Positions 11,501-22,340 of a stretch of 64,000 nucleotides of DNA are shown in pieces. How positions within the stretch are numbered: the first letter of the stretch is position 1; every line of letters begins with the position of its first letter. Source of the stretch: Amborella trichopoda (taxonomy: Eukaryota; Streptophyta; Magnoliopsida; Amborellales; Amborellaceae). Below the pieces are notes generated by a model that was not told the DNA's origin, ran no database searches, and saw only the letters and a list, made by a program, of their open reading frames with translations. The position numbers and the translations under genes were made by a program. Location of the stretch: NCBI RefSeq assembly GCF_000471905.2, contig NW_006499728.1, positions 2,501,635 through 2,565,634 of the forward strand, written 5' to 3'.

Positions 11501-11804
11501 AAAAATTGTTAACCTTTTGTGTGTATGTGAGAGAGACTCAAACAACGACATTGAGAGAGGAAATAACTCACACCACCATCTTCTGTTAAGAATGCAATTT
11601 CCATTCCCACCATAAAAGAAGAAAGACCAGAACTTTACATCACATTTGCAGGAAAAAAAGAACCTTAATTAATTCCTTCTAAAAAAAAAAGCCTAAGTAG
11701 AATAGAACTCCAAAAAAAAAAAAAGCTCAAGACAAATGCTAGACAAGGTTATTATGAAACAAGAGTCCCCTTTGTCCATACCTATAACCAAAGGACCTGA
11801 ACAG

Positions 11805-12089
11805 CTAATCATTACCGTCCATTTGCCATTGCCCGTCATCGAAGTTCTTGGCATAGCTCATCGCATCGTAGGTTGGCTTCGCTGCCCGGACTGCCCGAAT
11901 AGTTTTTATGGTGATGAATCCCGAAAATACCCTTCTGAGAGCTCTAATGAGCAAGCGCTTCCTCTTCATCAGAGATGTGAGGGATTTTATGGACACCCTC
12001 TTCATTGAAACCCAATATCTCCTTTCTCTCTTCTTCTTCTTTTCTTCGTTAATGGCGACGTATGAGAACCTTCCCTGCTTATCCAGCAT
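11805..12089 (-). CDS. Putative short basic protein with SYAKNFDDG motif
   Basis: Intronless ORF of 94 residues. The N-terminal third is Lys/Arg-rich (KKKKRERR). The middle reads FSGFITIKTIRAVRAAKP. The C-terminal end carries YDAMSYAKNFDDGQW and stops soon after. From memory, several short, poorly characterised plant proteins share an SYAxNFDxG-type stretch near the C terminus; I cannot name the family or a function. The ATG at 12089 has A at -3. An internal ATG at 12005 (66 residues, MKRVSIKS) has a poorer context but would drop the low-complexity leader, and either could be used. Upstream on the minus strand is a GA-rich, leader-like stretch. No signal peptide or membrane segment is obvious. 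It may also be a chance ORF. Confidence 0.42.
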   Translation of the reverse strand: MLDKQGRFSYVAINEEKKKKRERRYWVSMKRVSIKSLTSLMKRKRLLIRALRRVFSGFITIKTIRAVRAAKPTYDAMSYAKNFDDGQWQMDGND

Positions 12090-12372
12090 TCTCTCTCTTC
12101 TCTTCTTTCTGAGACCTCTCTCTCTCTCTTCACCTACTCTTCTCTTCTTTCTCAGACCTCTCTCTCTCTAAGTCTGTGCTCCTTTACCCACTCTCTCTTC
12201 TGTCTCTTTTGCTCTCTTTTCAGCCTTCCCCCCTCTCTCTCTCTCTAAGTCTCTGTTCATTCACTCACTCTCTCTCTTCTGTCTCTCCTACTCTCTTTCG
12301 TCTCTCTTCTCGCCTCCCCCCCCTCCCCTCTCTCTCTCTCTCTCCTCCTCCCCTCTTTCTCTTTCTACTTTG
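12015..12372. repeat. Pyrimidine-rich (CT)n tract
   Basis: Long CT-rich low-complexity region with CTCTCTTCTTTCTxAGACCT repeated at about 12095 and 12136. It lies directly upstream of the 11805-12089 ORF on that ORF's strand and overlaps its 5' end. Plus-strand ORFs here are Ser/Leu low complexity. Confidence 0.9.
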
Positions 12373-13731
12373 CTTTGTGAAGAAAGTGACAATGGTGCAA
12401 AAACATGTTTATAGGGCACAGGCAAACTACGTGGAATAACTGTATTTATTGGGACGAAAATGCCCTTCCTAAAGATGAGAAAGTCTCTTAAGTGGCCCTG
12501 GTTGGTGATGAGTTGGACACGACCCCGTTTCTTTATGGGGTTTGTTGAGGGGAACTCAGTGAGACGAAATTGACGTCATACTTTTGTACAAATTTCGTCA
12601 AGCCCTTTTCTTGATTACCATAAAATTCTATAATTTTTTTTTTTTGAACTATATGAAGTTTTAAAATATGACTTATAGTAGGGTATGAAGCAGAGTTGCA
12701 GAAGAATGGGATGGGATGAAACTTGAATGATGACGAGGATGAAAATTCTACAATAAATATATATATATATATATAAAAGAATTTAGGTGTGATCGGTAAT
12801 GCACTTTTTACCATGAGTCTGGCCTTCCAAAATAAATTTTGGAGATGGATTTTGGATACAAAAATTTTCAAGTTTTTCCATCTCCACTTCGGTTATGAAT
12901 TACGAAAAAATGAATTTTGAGCCAAAAAATGGTTTATTTTGTATTTTTCTCTGTATTTTATTTTTTGAAAAATTATTGAACCTGACACTATTTTAGAGCT
13001 ATAAATTTATAAATATGAGGAGAAAATAGATTTGATACGTTTCATGTCCTAAATCCCTAGAAAACTAGAAATCCCTCAAAAACCATAAACATACAAGTAG
13101 GCCGACTCACCAAAACAAATTCTACTTTTAACACACATTTAATGTAGACATATATATATGCACACAGACATACATGTACATATGTCTTTTTTCTTCTCAA
13201 AAAAAAAAAAAAAACAAAGGGGTCGTCTGCTTAGATAAGGTAGCTTATAAAAATATCATGAAAGGCATGCAGAGATACTTATATTCATGTGCAGATATTT
13301 ATATAAGACATGCGTACCATGTATCTTTGAACTAGTGGCTTTTGATAACTACTAAGGGAGTGGTTTATAGATGTATTGTTCTTCACATGTCAAACATTTA
13401 TTAAAAAAAAAATCAAGGATGTATTTAACAAAGTTTGAAACATCAGACTGAAAATGGTCTTTCAATTTCAACTTAAGAAATGAGATCTGCTTTAAAATTT
13501 GGCAACCCCATTTCGAAATTTGAAAAATACTTTAATTTTTAACAAGAAGAAGGGCATGGATGAGATTTTGGTCAAATTATTGACCACAAGTGAAGATAAA
13601 TAATTCATTAGTCAAAACTTTCCCACGCCGAATTGGATATTTGAACTTCGACAAATGCTAAAGAGATAGAGAGGCTTGACTCAAATTTCTCCCCGATATC
13701 CCCCCTCTCTTTTTCCTTCAAAAAAAAGGTC
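12373..13731. other. No recognisable gene
   Basis: AT-rich intergenic DNA with a short TA microsatellite (about 12757-12774) and an A-run (about 13200-13215). The segment 12960-13060 has weak similarity to the Pal-MITE body but no ends. The ORF at 12533-12871 shows no recognisable domain. Confidence 0.4.
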
Positions 13732-14013
13732 AAAGTATAGAGTGAGACCATTTACTTTATGTACAAGGTGTCATATTAATTTTGACCATTAAATGTGAAA
13801 TTAGGGGGTTATAATTATACAAAAGTCATATTAATCTTGACTATTGGATGTGAAATTGGGTGGCTACAATTATTCTATAGACCAAGCTCAAACTTCAAAA
13901 AATATGTTATCAAACATTATGACACATCTAAGTCATTGAATTTCATATCGGATGGTTATAAATAATTGTGACCACCTTTATCGAAAGTAAATAGTCTCAT
14001 TGTATACAATTCC
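13732..14013 (+). mobile_element. MITE family C copy with internal duplication
   Basis: Left end AGAGTGAGACCATTTACTTT, right end AGTAAATAGTCTCATTGTAT (inverted match). In the body a TCATATTAATxTTGACxATT.. block occurs twice (about 13768 and 13828), so this copy is longer than the roughly 230-bp norm. Confidence 0.7.
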
Positions 14014-14099
14014 AAAATAAAAAAGAGAGAGAGAGAGATTAGCTCGAGAGAGTAATATTTACGGTTGAGTTAGAAACACTCATATTGGCTTGAGAGTAT

Positions 14100-14468
14100 T
14101 TTTTAAAAAAAAATTTATATAAAGTTGCAATTTTGTATTATCGAAATAAAATACATGTTAAAAAACTAATAAAAATGAGTTTTTCGAAGTTGAAAAACCT
14201 TCCAATTGATCATCTTAACCTCAAGATATATAAAAATAAAAGAAAAATAATTTAAAGCCTTAAAAATAGTGCATCCTATATCAAGCTGTTGAAACCGTCT
14301 AAATCAAGATTTTTAAGTATTTACACGTCTGCTTGATTTGCACCTTTTTAAAATATTTAAATTTCATATTAAAGGTTGAACATGAATTCTCAAGTAATCG
14401 TAAGTTTTCTAACATGAGAACTACATCTCTTGATAAAATATATATATGCGCCTTACTTATATAGTACC
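14100..14468 (+). mobile_element. Pal-MITE copy, diverged
   Basis: Left part ATTTATATAAAGTTGCAATT, core remnant ATTGATCATCTTAACCTCAA, then a TTTTTAAGTATTTACACGTC block. The right end is near CGCCTTACTTATATAG. Ends are approximate. Confidence 0.5.
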
Positions 14469-14479
14469 CATTTTTTTGG

Positions 14480-14715
14480 TCTAGAGAGAGAGAGTTCAAT
14501 GGGGAGTGTATCTATGACTCTATGTAGAGCTGTGTTTCTTCTCATTGACAGGGAGAGAGAGAGAGTAGTGCCATGTTTCATGCCATTGATAGAGAGAGAA
14601 TGTAGTGCCTGTTTCACGTCATTTTCATGCCATTGAGAGAGTGTAGAGCCATGCTTCTTCTTATCGAGGGAGAGAGAGGAAGAGAGAGAATGTCCGGCAA
14701 TATTTGTTCTTATAT
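14480..14715. repeat. Degenerate GAGAGA minisatellite
   Basis: Irregular units of GAGAGAGAGxxTAGTGCCATG and TTCTTCTCATTGA-like sequence. The array appears to continue between the two downstream Pal-MITEs (15085-15111) and after them (16551-16600), so those elements seem to have inserted into it. Confidence 0.6.
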
Positions 14716-14721
14716 TGAGAG

Positions 14722-15085
14722 GGGTGTGGTTTCTCTAAGGTTGCAACCTTAAACGATGCACCTCCAAATTTTGTTATAACGTCTAATTTTGGTGTAATAA
14801 ATTATTAGGATTATCTTTTTTTATGTTAAAAAAATTATTAAAATCAAATACATTCATAAACATACGAAAATCTTAAAATTGGATGGTCTAGATAATGTGC
14901 TGTAAGATACACTATTTTCGAGACTCACAATATTTTTTTTGTTATATTTATACATCTCTATGTCGCGATGATCCACTAGAACGGTTTTCAACATTAAAAC
15001 AACCTTCTTCAATAGATTTTGAGGTGTATCCGAATCTCTATATTTTAAGGTTACAACCTTATATAATACATGTTTCTTTTTAGAG
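14722..15085 (-). mobile_element. Pal-MITE subtype A, reverse
   Basis: Starts GGGTGTGGTTTCTCTAAGG with GGTTGCAACCTTAAAC and ends TAAGGTTACAACCTTATATA. The core reads CATCTCTATGTCGCGATGAT. Flanked on both sides by GAGAGA minisatellite. Confidence 0.7.
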
Positions 15086-15675
15086 AGAGAGCCATGTCTC
15101 TTTTTGGAGAGGGGTGTGGTTTCCATACGGTTGCAACCGTAAACAATCCCATTACGGTGCACGTTCAAATTTTATCATAATATATAATTTTGAGGTAAAA
15201 TGTTATTGAGATTATCTCAAAATCTATTTTTATATCTAATTATAAAATTTAAAATTTCAAAAATAGTTAAAATCAAGTAAATCTATAAACATGTGAAAAT
15301 CTTGAAAATGGAGCGTGTAGATAATATGTTGTAAGATGCACTATTTTTTAGACTCGAAATCTTTTTAATTTTCATAGTCATATATGTCGATGTCGAGATG
15401 ATCAACCACATGGATTTTCAACATTAAAACAACTTTTTTAGATGGATTTTTGAGGTGCATCCGTAGTTCTACATTATAAGGTTGCAACTAGTGTTTTAAA
15501 AAACGCCGAGTCGAACCGGACTCGCACGGTTCGACTCGGAAATCGCAAAAAGTGGATCGTATCAGCTCAAAATCGGAAATCGTCCGGTTCTAGAGAGAAC
15601 CAGATGATTCTGTACAGTGACTCGCCGATTCACTGTACGGAATCGGCGAGTCACGTACGGTAATTTTTTTTTTTT

Positions 15676-15952
15676 TTTTTGTTTGTAATCCATGATAGAT
15701 TTTTTTGTAATCCATGATCGAATTGTTTTTGTTTTTTTGTAATCCATAATCGAATTTTTTGTTTTTTGTAACCCATGATAGAATTTTTTGTAATCCATGA
15801 TCGAATTTTTTGTAATCCATGATCGAAATGTTTGTTTTTTTTCTTATAATCCATGATCGAATTTTTTGTTTTTTTTTTTTTGTAACCCATGATAGAATTT
15901 TTTGTAATCCATGATCGAAATGTTTGTTTTTTTTAATCCATGATTGAATTTT
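15676..15952. repeat. Minisatellite, TTGTAATCCATGATCGAATT unit
   Basis: About ten units of roughly 20-35 bp with variable T-runs and CATGATAG/CATGATCG variants. The array runs into an N gap at 15953, so its length is not resolved. Translated on the minus strand it reads as repeated MDYKK, an artefact of the repeat. Confidence 0.9.
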
Positions 15953-15972
15953 NNNNNNNNNNNNNNNNNNNN
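15953..15972. other. Assembly gap (20 N)
   Basis: Unknown bases following the minisatellite. Confidence 1.
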
Positions 15973-16599
15973 TCTTCGGGGATTTTAGATTGGGAACACA
16001 ACAAAACACTAACACTCAGGGATTTGAGAATAGTCAGACGCCTGCTAAAATCGATGATTCGTTTTTAGATCGAATCAATGAATTGTTAAACGAATTCAAT
16101 CAATGGCACCAGCGTGACCAAGAAGAACAATAATGTAGTCTATCATTTTATTTTTAGATCATATGTTACTAATTTTATGCTTTATTGTAGTCCATGTATG
16201 TTGATATACTTATTCCATGATAATTATATGTTTATCCTTTTGTGTGATGTAAATTAAATGCTGAATGGCGGTTCATGCAGGGAAAGAACATATCAATATT
16301 CGCATATTCATTCAAAAACATGAAAATTCTTAATGGAGTACCCTTATTTTTTATTGAATTCCTAAAAAAAAATATTTATAATGAATTTTAATAATTTTTT
16401 CGGATTTTTTTTAAGCTTTATTATGACCGATTCACCCGATTCTCGATCCGGATGCCGATTAGCCGATCCGGATCGGTTTTTTGAAAGCCCGATCCGGATC
16501 ACCTATCAGTTTTTTAAACCATTGGTTGCAACCTTCTATAAACTTTTTCCGTTAAGGAGAGAGTAGGGCCATTACATTTCCTCTCACTAATCTCGAAGT

Positions 16600-17182
16600 T
16601 AATTTGTTCTCGCTGGCGGATATTCCGGCAATAATCAGGGCAATAAAGTATGAGTTTGTTGGTTAATTTTATAATGAGATATGCAACCATAAGAGTTGGG
16701 AGTTGGGACAGTATTTAATTTAATAATATAATATTGGAGGGAATAATAATGCGGTAATGAATGATGTGCTCAAATAATAAGACCCCACGGGACCACCATA
16801 TTCTCCATATTCCCCACGAATCCTTAAACCTTTTGCACCGAAAACCAAACCTCACTAACCGACTATCCATGAAACCATTTATTTTATTTTTTTTGAGCTT
16901 CCATGAAACCATTTATATATAAATATTTGTGCATGCTTGTGGTTCATGATTGGAGCACTCAGTATGTTTATATATCTAACATATCTGTAGGTGAGTTACC
17001 TAACTTGGTATTAGATATTGGATATTGGGAAAAGAAAGTTGCCCAAGTGACTCAAATCATGCAATCCACTTTGACAATATAATGGTTATTTGTACATGAT
17101 TATCTTACTTTGGTCTATAGAGTGAGCACCCTAACATAACCCTTAACAAAAAAATATATATACAAAGACATCTTAAACAAAA
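16600..17182. other. No recognisable feature
   Basis: AT-rich intergenic sequence. TCCATGAAACCATTTAT is repeated at about 16867 and 16901. Confidence 0.45.
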
Positions 17183-17411
17183 AAGTATATAATGAGATCA
17201 TTTATCTTTGCTACAAGGAGGTCACAATTAATCTTGACCGTCGGATGTGAAATTGGGTGGCTGCATTTATTCCATTAACCATGCTCAAAGATCAAAAGAA
17301 TTTTCTCGAACTTTTTAACACATCCAAGCTATCAGATTTCACGTTGGATGATTATAAATAAATGTGACCTCCTTGTACTAAAGGGAAATTGTCTCATGCT
17401 ATACAATTTCT
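17183..17411 (+). mobile_element. MITE family C, full-length copy
   Basis: About 229 bp. The left end is AAGTATATAATGAGATCATT with CAAGGAGGTCACAATTAATC; the inverted right end is AAATTGTATAGCATGAGACA with CAAGGAGGTCACATTTAT. The extended TIR (about 60 bp) is imperfect. This is the cleanest copy of the family. No clear target duplication was established. Confidence 0.75.
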
Positions 17412-17648
17412 ATCTCAATTACCTTGGTCTAGGATTTAGAACTTTGAACAAGAAAAGTTATTTTAGTATTTTAGCCCCAATTAAGTAGTTCGAGTCGAAT
17501 GGCGTAAACATTATTGCTTGTTAGGGTTTTGATTATATTTCTCATATTAGAATCTTATTAAGAGTTCCTAGAGAAAAGACACATGGGCATTCACATAATT
17601 TGACCGAGGACAGGGTGGCACGAGCCAAATAAGTAGTAAAACCTAGTC

Positions 17649-17875
17649 ATTTAGGGCTCGTTTGGATCCTAGGGTAAACTAAACCATGTTTTGGATCATA
17701 ACATGGTTATGCAAATCTTGATTATGCTAAAACCTGGTTATTGAGAAATGATTGTTTGGATAGCTTGCAGATAATACCCAGGTTATGCCAAAACCTGGTT
17801 ATTGAGAAATGATTGTTTGGATAGCTTGCAGATAATACCCAGGTTATGCCAAAACCTGGTTAGCCACGCTTTCAA
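17649..17875. repeat. TIR-like start followed by 61-bp tandem repeat
   Basis: GGGCTCGTTTGGATCC at about 17652, preceded by TTTA, resembles a Harbinger/hAT-type terminus. A unit ending AAAACCTGGTTATTGAG repeats with period 61 (C's at 17733, 17794 and 17855). The unit is rich in AACCTGG / CCAGGTT inverted words. No matching right end was found. Confidence 0.6.
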
Positions 17876-18019
17876 CAATTATATTTCCCATAATTTAGAT
17901 GTCCTCGAATCGATGACAAATTCATGCATTGCAAAAATATTGCACAGAAGATATTTACTCAAACAAAGCTTAATTTTATAATAAAAGCATGCGATACACG
18001 TAAGCATTAGTCTAGAGCA

Positions 18020-18790
18020 GTATTTAAAAACTTAGATCAGGAGGCGAAACCGGTTTCCCATCGGTCCCGAGCACAATCGGCCAACTCGGCCAATATTTTT
18101 CCAAAGAAACGAAATAAAGAAAAATTGAGAAAATGGCAAAACACAAAGGAAACACTTGTAATCATTAGCACATATTTGATTTCATCTAATAGGAAGTACA
18201 CCTATGAATCAATATCAAAATAAAAAAAACATAAATATAAGAAGAAAATGGTGGAAAAAAGCCAAAAATTGATCTTAAAGATTTTGGCTTTGATTCAAAA
18301 ATTTTTATTTGAGCTTTTATGGATCAATGTGATAGGAACATATTGGGACAACTTTGAATGAATTTCATGAAATAATCAAAGACTAATCAAATATTTTCGA
18401 TTTTGGGTTAAAACAACCCCCCAAAATTGGAACTCTTGGGTTCTTCAATTTGCCTTTTTGATCCAACAAATTGCTCTAGGGATCTAGGGATTTGTTAGAG
18501 GGCTTAAAGGCAAACAATTTGAAAAAAAAAATTTAAACCGTTTCCTTCAAAATGAAGAGAGAAGATGCAAGAATGATGGAGATGAAAACACCTCTTCTAA
18601 ATGAAACTAACAAAAAACAACTTTTGAGAGGTAAGAGGGATCCATTTATATCAAAATCAATCACAACAAGGGTTGAAATAGTTGGAGATGAATTACTGCT
18701 TAAAAAAGACAAAAGAATGCTGCAAAAACCAGTTTTTTTCTTTCTTTTTTACTTAAATTTTACCTAAATAGGGGGTAAAGGCCACTTGCA
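18020..18790 (+). repeat. Dispersed repeat family D, copy 2 (hAT-like start)
   Basis: Starts CAGTATTTAAAAACTTAGA, similar to hAT termini, then CGGTTTCCCATCGGTCCCGA. The body matches 1385-1900. The ORF at 18552-18767 (MKREDARMMEMKTPLLNE) lies inside it; I see no known domain and treat it as repeat-derived. Confidence 0.45.
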
Positions 18791-19335
18791 CTAGTCCAGG
18801 CAAGAAGTGGCACATACTTAATGAGTCCCAAAACAACATGGACAAATACAAGCTTTTTTTTTTTTTGGTAGATCAATGGGGAATATAGACCCCTACTTGC
18901 ATTTAGAAATAATTAGTGATTTTCGAATGTATCAATTAGAAGGAAAACTTAGACCAGTATCTGCGACTCAAGTGGTGCTACTAACGCAAGCTCAACCCTA
19001 TTACTAGGACAAGTATAAACTTCCTTCATGCAAAACTAGTTTTATTAAATTCAATTATGCATGTTTGCCAGCATCATCATCATTGTTTTAGGCATCACAA
19101 AAGTACTGTAGATTTGGGAGAAGGACTGCAGCCGTATTGATAGCACCCCCACATCCTGGTCACCACATTGCAGTTTTCATTTCCACTAACACCATACCAT
19201 TAACACCTTAAAAAAATTAATTTCTAAATTATTTGAAAAATAGGTAGGACCTTGTCATCCCCACTGAATTACCCCAAAAAAAAAACTACATATTAAAAAG
19301 GTTTTAATGCACAAAATAAATAATTCATAGGAGGC
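18791..19335. other. No recognisable feature
   Basis: AT-rich intergenic DNA with a T-run at about 18855. Confidence 0.4.
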
Positions 19336-19437
19336 TTAGCTGGTCAACCATGCAATCACTCTGTTCACCTAAAAACAATAATACATAAGAGGGTTAGCTG
19401 GTGAACCATGCAATCACTCTATTCACTTAAAAACGAT
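19336..19437. repeat. Two-copy tandem duplication, period 58
   Basis: TTAGCTGGTCAACCATGCAA (19336) and TTAGCTGGTGAACCATGCAA (19394) stay aligned through the TTCACxTAAAAAC block. Confidence 0.9.
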
Positions 19438-19894
19438 GCATCCCTTTCCCACGCAACTCATGCAATAAGAAGTGGTGGTTGTCATATAGTCACCAATGGC
19501 AACAGCTGGAAAATTAGATTGAACATTTGGAAAATTTACATATAATATTTGTGGCCCCCAGTGAATAACCTCTTAAAGTTCCAGCTAAATGTCAATAAAA
19601 ACATCACAGGCCTTTTTTGGTGGGTTTTGGACTAAAATACCTATCATATTTAAATTTTCTCAGAGTTCATCTTTTATATGTTCCAAAATTCACTTTTTTA
19701 AAAAATATCTCTTCCAACTCTCTCCCAACCTATAAAAAAGAAAATATTTTTGAATTGGCTCGACTCATGTGCCCGGTTTACAAAGGATATAGGTCCTGTA
19801 ACACATTCAAAATTGTTAAACATCCATTTGTGCCTTAGATTCATAAATTTGGAGATTCTTAACCAATACAATATGTTATTTGAAGAAAAAAATT
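19438..19894. other. No recognisable feature
   Basis: AT-rich. Short overlapping ORFs without motifs. Confidence 0.4.
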
Positions 19895-19995
19895 TGAGTG
19901 AGTTAGTGAGGAGAGGGCCCTACCTTTGGTAGGAATTGAGCTTAAGACCTAGTGTTGCAAATCGTCAAACACTAAGCAGTTAAGCATGGGCTCTT
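19895..19995 (-). mobile_element. tRNA-derived SINE-like segment
   Basis: On the minus strand ATGCTTAACTGCTTAG (19972-19987) resembles a pol III A box. AGCTCAATTCC (19932-19942) resembles a B box and is preceded by TTGCAACACTAGGTCTTA, a typical plant SINE arrangement. Box spacing is about 30 bp. No clean poly-A or target duplication was found, so the boundary is approximate. Confidence 0.45.
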
Positions 19996-20078
19996 TTCCT
20001 AAAAAAAGTGGTATGTCAGTGGGGATTTGGGCCCTTACCTTTTGGTGAGAATAGAGTCAATGACTTTCATCATGGAGC

Positions 20079-20991
20079 TCAGCAATAATACCACCAAGGC
20101 CCCATGTCATTATCTAATATTTGAAGAATTAGAGTGAATAGTATAAAAAAGGGTACCAGACAAATGAGCTTTGAGACTCTTTGCCATCTATTTTTTTTTT
20201 TCACAAAATGCACAAACCTGAGCTTGGTACTGAACAACATGCTCTGATACCACTTTTTAGGATTCAATGTCACCCATCTATGCAGAAACATAAACCCCAG
20301 AAGTTGGATCCACCAAAGTTATGTACTTGACTGGCTGCAAATAAAATCAGCGACAATACAAACTATAATACGAGAAATAAAACACAGTATATACACACCG
20401 TAAGAACACAAAACTTTATGTGATTCATCCCAAAAGGGCTACATCCACAGGTATGGCAAACTGAAATCTACAATAGCGATGAGAGATATATCACAGATTT
20501 TGGGATACAAAGTTACCTTTGCAACCCTCGACAAAATCCAATCAAGCAACCCTTTTAGACTAGTTCCTGTGACTGCCATTACCCACTAATCTTTTATCTC
20601 TTTTCTATAACAAAACCATTATTCAACAAGTGAACCTTGATAACAACTGTGACTTTATCTCCCTGAAATAAGGTACCACCCAAAATCTCCATGATAATCC
20701 ACCATCGTAGTATTTTTCTCTTGGAGGCTCATTGCCCTCTATGGGGAGGTCTTGCATCTCAATGCAGATTGCCCCCACCTCTGTCTATATAATAAGCCAC
20801 CTTTCCCAAATGGTAATTCTAGCAAGGCACATATATTCTTTGCTCTCTTATTCTATATATATTATGAATCCATTACAAATAGAAAACTTCAATAGCTTTC
20901 ATAATTAAACTTACTGATGTCAATATCAATCCCAATCCCATATAACATGGGATTCTTTATGGTGATGACTTTTAGATAGTTATATCTAACA
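20079..20991 (-). mobile_element. Copia-type LTR remnant with primer-binding site
   Basis: TGGTATCAGAGC lies on the minus strand at 20241-20252 and matches the 3' end of plant initiator-Met tRNA, the usual Ty1/copia primer site. Upstream on that strand, about 740 bp look like a 5' LTR, beginning TGTTAGATATAACTATC at 20991. They include a GTAGCCCTTTTGGGATGAAT block common near copia LTR transcription starts. The LTR/PBS junction is not a clean CA, and only a short internal segment follows. No gag-pol is present. Confidence 0.55.
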
Positions 20992-21529
20992 TCAACATCT
21001 TAATTTGATTTCTGACTTTGAAGATCTAAAGACAAAAATTTTGTTACAATTCAGACTTTTGAGATTCAAAGTCAAGACTAAAAAGCATTGACTTTTTGAC
21101 TTTGTACTTCAAAATGTATGAAGTCAAGATTTATTAGACTTCGGATTTAGAAGATCTAAAGTCAATAATTCTTTACCGCTTCCCATTTCGGACTTTCGAG
21201 GTCTGAAGAGTAGGCATTTTGGGGAAAAATGAAAAAAGGCAAAAATGGGTATGAACTTAAAATAATTTTGGGGTGGTATCTATAATAATGGAAATTTAGG
21301 GGGTATGGACCTAAGTATCTCTCTCTCTCTATCTTTTTTACTTATTAAATTTACTGAAATAGCCTGTCTTTTTTTTCCGAAAAAATCATGGTAGTCCTAA
21401 TAAAAAAAAGACCTTTTTTGTTTTTGTTCTTTTATGTCCTAAATCGTGCTCCTCATTGTTCCAATCTTCAGATTGGGTCTTTATCTCTAGTCTCCAATCT
21501 AACTACAACACAAATAGGCAATTGAATAA
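20992..21529. other. Intergenic, internally repetitive
   Basis: Words such as GACTTTGAAGATCTAAAGAC and AGAAGATCTAAAGTCAATAA recur between 21005 and 21170, suggesting a weak tandem structure. No gene. Confidence 0.4.
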
Positions 21530-22340
21530 ATAATCACAATATTAAATAAAAATAGAGTAATTTTCATACATTTATTGCTAAATCAAAGCGAAATAAAAAA
21601 ATGCAGTATTTCCAAGCATCTTATCAGTGCTTCAATTCAAACACAAATAAGATGCAGTTTTTTCAGTTATTTCATTCATAAAACAATCTAAAACCAAATA
21701 AAATTTAGGATGTTAGCAATTTTGGGCCATTTAGATCACTGGAAAAAGATTACCAGGAAATGGTTTTCTAAGGAGATTGACTTATTTGCCTTGATCCAAA
21801 ATCTGGGGTGAAAAGTTTTTTTTAGGAAAGATCCAAAATCTGTTGGAGAAATTCATCGACACTAGGTCTCTCTCCTCTTTGCTACAAACAGGTCAGCCTC
21901 CAATCTTACTTTGACGCATTAAATGCATATATGATAACGTACAAAATAGATAAATAATGATGCAATTTTCAGCCATTATATTGATCAATCAAAACAAAGA
22001 AAATATAGCATTTATCAGCCATTTTAGCGATAAATAAAGCCAAAACAAATAAAATGCTACTTTTTTAATCTATTTTATGGACAAATCACTTAAAGAACCG
22101 ATACTACTTTCATTGCATCAATTTTCAGGCACTTTACTGGTAACCAATTAAAGAAGAAAATTTGGCATTTTCAGGCATTTCATAGATAAATCAATTAATA
22201 ATTAAAATGTAAATATCTTCATGCATTTGTGAATATAAATCAAGTCAATAATAAATCACCCTGTGTTTTTAGCTTGATAAGTTAGCCAAACAGATAAAGC
22301 ATATAATCTTTTAGGAAATCTCATAGATTAATCAATTCAC
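21530..22340. repeat. Degenerate AT-rich tandem array, about 55-60 bp period
   Basis: Words of the type TTTTCAGGCATTTCATAGAT, AAATCAATTAAA and ACAAATAAAATG recur about every 55-60 bp (for example near 21970, 22015, 22125, 22170). Copies are heavily diverged. It resembles an old satellite. Confidence 0.5.

Larger units (their letters stand above)
15489..16524. mobile_element. hAT-like nonautonomous element with 8-bp TSD
   Basis: The left end TAGTGTTTTAAAAAAC and the inverted right end CAATGGTTTAAAAAAC match at 13 of 16. The target duplication GTTGCAAC is exact on both sides (15481-15488 and 16525-16532). Length is about 1036 bp including a 20-N gap. TIR type plus 8-bp duplication indicate the hAT superfamily. 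Inside are CpG-rich subterminal blocks (GATCCGGATCGG repeats at 16447-16501; GACTCGCCGATTCACTGTAC at 15619) and the minisatellite at 15676-15952. No transposase reading frame was seen. Confidence 0.8.
15112..16550 (-). mobile_element. Pal-MITE subtype A interrupted by a hAT-like element
   Basis: The MITE occupies 15112-15488 and resumes at 16533-16550, the intervening DNA being a younger insertion. It starts GGGTGTGGTTTCCATACGG with CGGTTGCAACCG, a perfect palindrome. It keeps the core TGTCGATGTCGAGATGATCA and ends CTATAAACTTTTTCC. The interruption falls exactly in the right-hand GGTTGCAACC palindrome. Confidence 0.8.

Noticed and set aside
14895-15168. ORFs such as 14854-15168 and 14895-15083 as genes
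   Set aside because: They lie inside Pal-MITE sequence. The same chance frames recur wherever the element occurs (for example 3151-3369, 55114-55404, 62038-62232).
15562-16015. Three overlapping ORFs with repeated IMDYKK
   Set aside because: Produced by the TTGTAATCCATGATCG minisatellite inside the hAT-like element, and they cross a gap.
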